A stretch of DNA of 64,000 nt, from contig UBXG01000005.1 in NCBI GenBank assembly GCA_900469475.1, positions 434,001 through 498,000 of the forward strand. The letters are read 5' to 3'. Shown here one piece after another: positions 63,528-64,000 of the stretch. Both the position numbers and the translations under genes were made by a program. The notes beneath the pieces are model-generated. The model ran no database searches. It was not told the origin of the DNA and saw nothing but the letters and a program-made list of their open reading frames with translations. Source of the DNA: Hyphomicrobiales bacterium. Lineage in GTDB: Bacteria > Pseudomonadota > Alphaproteobacteria > Rhizobiales > Rhizobiaceae. Position 1 is the first letter of the stretch. The number at the start of each line of letters is the position of its first letter.

Positions 63528-64000
63528 CGATTTCTTCCTGCGCGCCGTCGTGGCCGGCGTCGGGCTGGCGCTGACGACCGGGCCGCTCGGCTGCTTCATC
63601 ATCTGGCGACGCATGGCCTATTTCGGCGATACGATCTCACATTCGGCGCTGCTCGGCGTAGCGCTCTCGCTGCTGTTTCAACTGAACCTCACGCTGTCCG
63701 TCTTCGCGGTTGCGGCGCTCGTTTCGATCCTGCTCCTGTTCCTGCAGCGGCGGCAGGCGCTGTCGGCTGACGCGCTGCTCGGCATCCTCTCGCATGCGAC
63801 GCTGGCGATCGGCTTGGTCATCGTCGCCTTCATGAGCTGGGTGCGGATCGATCTCATTGCTTTCCTCTTCGGCGACATTCTGGCTGTCACCCAGTCGGAC
63901 ATTGCGGTGATATGGGGCGGCGGCATTCTCGTTCTTGCGGCGATTGCCTGGCTCTGGCGGCCCTTGCTGGCCTCGACCGTCAATCCCGAGCTTGCAGAGG
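63520..64000 (+). CDS. znuB: Zinc ABC transporter permease, partial at window end
   Basis: The first 160 residues of an ABC-3 family permease are present, with MFDDFFLRAVVAGVGLALTT, GCFIIWRRMAYFGDTISHSA, LLGVALS and GILSHATLAIGLVIVAF, including several membrane helices. The frame is open at the window edge. AAGGGAG precedes the ATG, which overlaps the end of znuC. Confidence 0.92.
   Translation, partial: MFDDFFLRAVVAGVGLALTTGPLGCFIIWRRMAYFGDTISHSALLGVALSLLFQLNLTLSVFAVAALVSILLLFLQRRQALSADALLGILSHATLAIGLVIVAFMSWVRIDLIAFLFGDILAVTQSDIAVIWGGGILVLAAIAWLWRPLLASTVNPELAE

Overview
The window reads as chromosome of a Rhizobiales alphaproteobacterium of the Rhizobium/Agrobacterium/Sinorhizobium group. 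Support comes from the aerobic (cobN-type) cobalamin genes in rhizobial arrangement, the very-long-chain fatty acid lipid A cluster (acpXL to lpxXL), a COG0523/znuABC zinc regulon with GTAATG-type Zur boxes, GC-rich coding with strong third-position GC, and DUF1127 and entericidin-type small proteins. No rRNA, complete tRNA gene, insertion sequence or CRISPR array was seen.

Layout. 0.5-5.9 kb: two paralogous FAD/NAD(P)-binding proteins flank an Rrf2 regulator and an SfnB/DszC-like flavin enzyme, which suggests a sulfur or redox island. 6.3-8.9 kb: a large DUF3772/MscS mechanosensitive channel. 9.1-11.5 kb: two paralogous tandem-receiver proteins, one carrying GGDEF. 11.5-24.3 kb: a corrinoid-dependent C1 module with a GbdR-like AraC regulator, a LysR regulator, a reductive activator of corrinoid proteins, a methyl-THF:corrinoid methyltransferase, a methylene-THF reductase with its zinc/cysteine partner, a DUF1638 protein, a corrinoid protein, an MttB-superfamily methyltransferase without pyrrolysine, and a QueG-like iron-sulfur protein. 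24.4-28.5 kb: phosphodiester glycosidase, glycosyltransferases and UDP-galactopyranose mutase (surface polysaccharide). 28.6-33 kb: betaine-homocysteine methyltransferase and a quaternary-amine ABC importer. 34.2-52.9 kb: cobQ, a ClC channel, a cobalamin riboswitch, cobP-cobW-cobN-(cupin)-cobO, regulators, a TSUP permease, cobE, a nucleoside hydrolase and cobA-cobB-cobC-cobD. 53-59.1 kb: an L,D-transpeptidase and the acpXL-fabZXL-fabF2XL-fabF1XL-adhXL-lpxXL cluster. 59.4-64 kb: a PAS protein, then a zinc-limitation regulon (60-aa Cys-rich protein, COG0523 GTPase, znuA, znuC, znuB cut by the window edge).

How it fits together. The importer brings in glycine betaine or a related quaternary amine. 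Two routes could then demethylate it: Bmt passes a methyl group to homocysteine, while the MttB-like enzyme would pass it to the corrinoid protein and on to tetrahydrofolate, where MetF/MetV could oxidise it. The corrinoid route needs B12 and a reductive activator. The activator is in the module and much of the B12 pathway lies just downstream. The substrate of the corrinoid module is inferred from context, not shown. The most unusual local details are a coding-like in-frame tail after the MttB-like stop codon, a DMSP-lyase-type cupin inside the cob operon, a tRNA-3'-end-like segment inside cobN, and a Cys-rich microprotein translationally coupled to the zinc GTPase.
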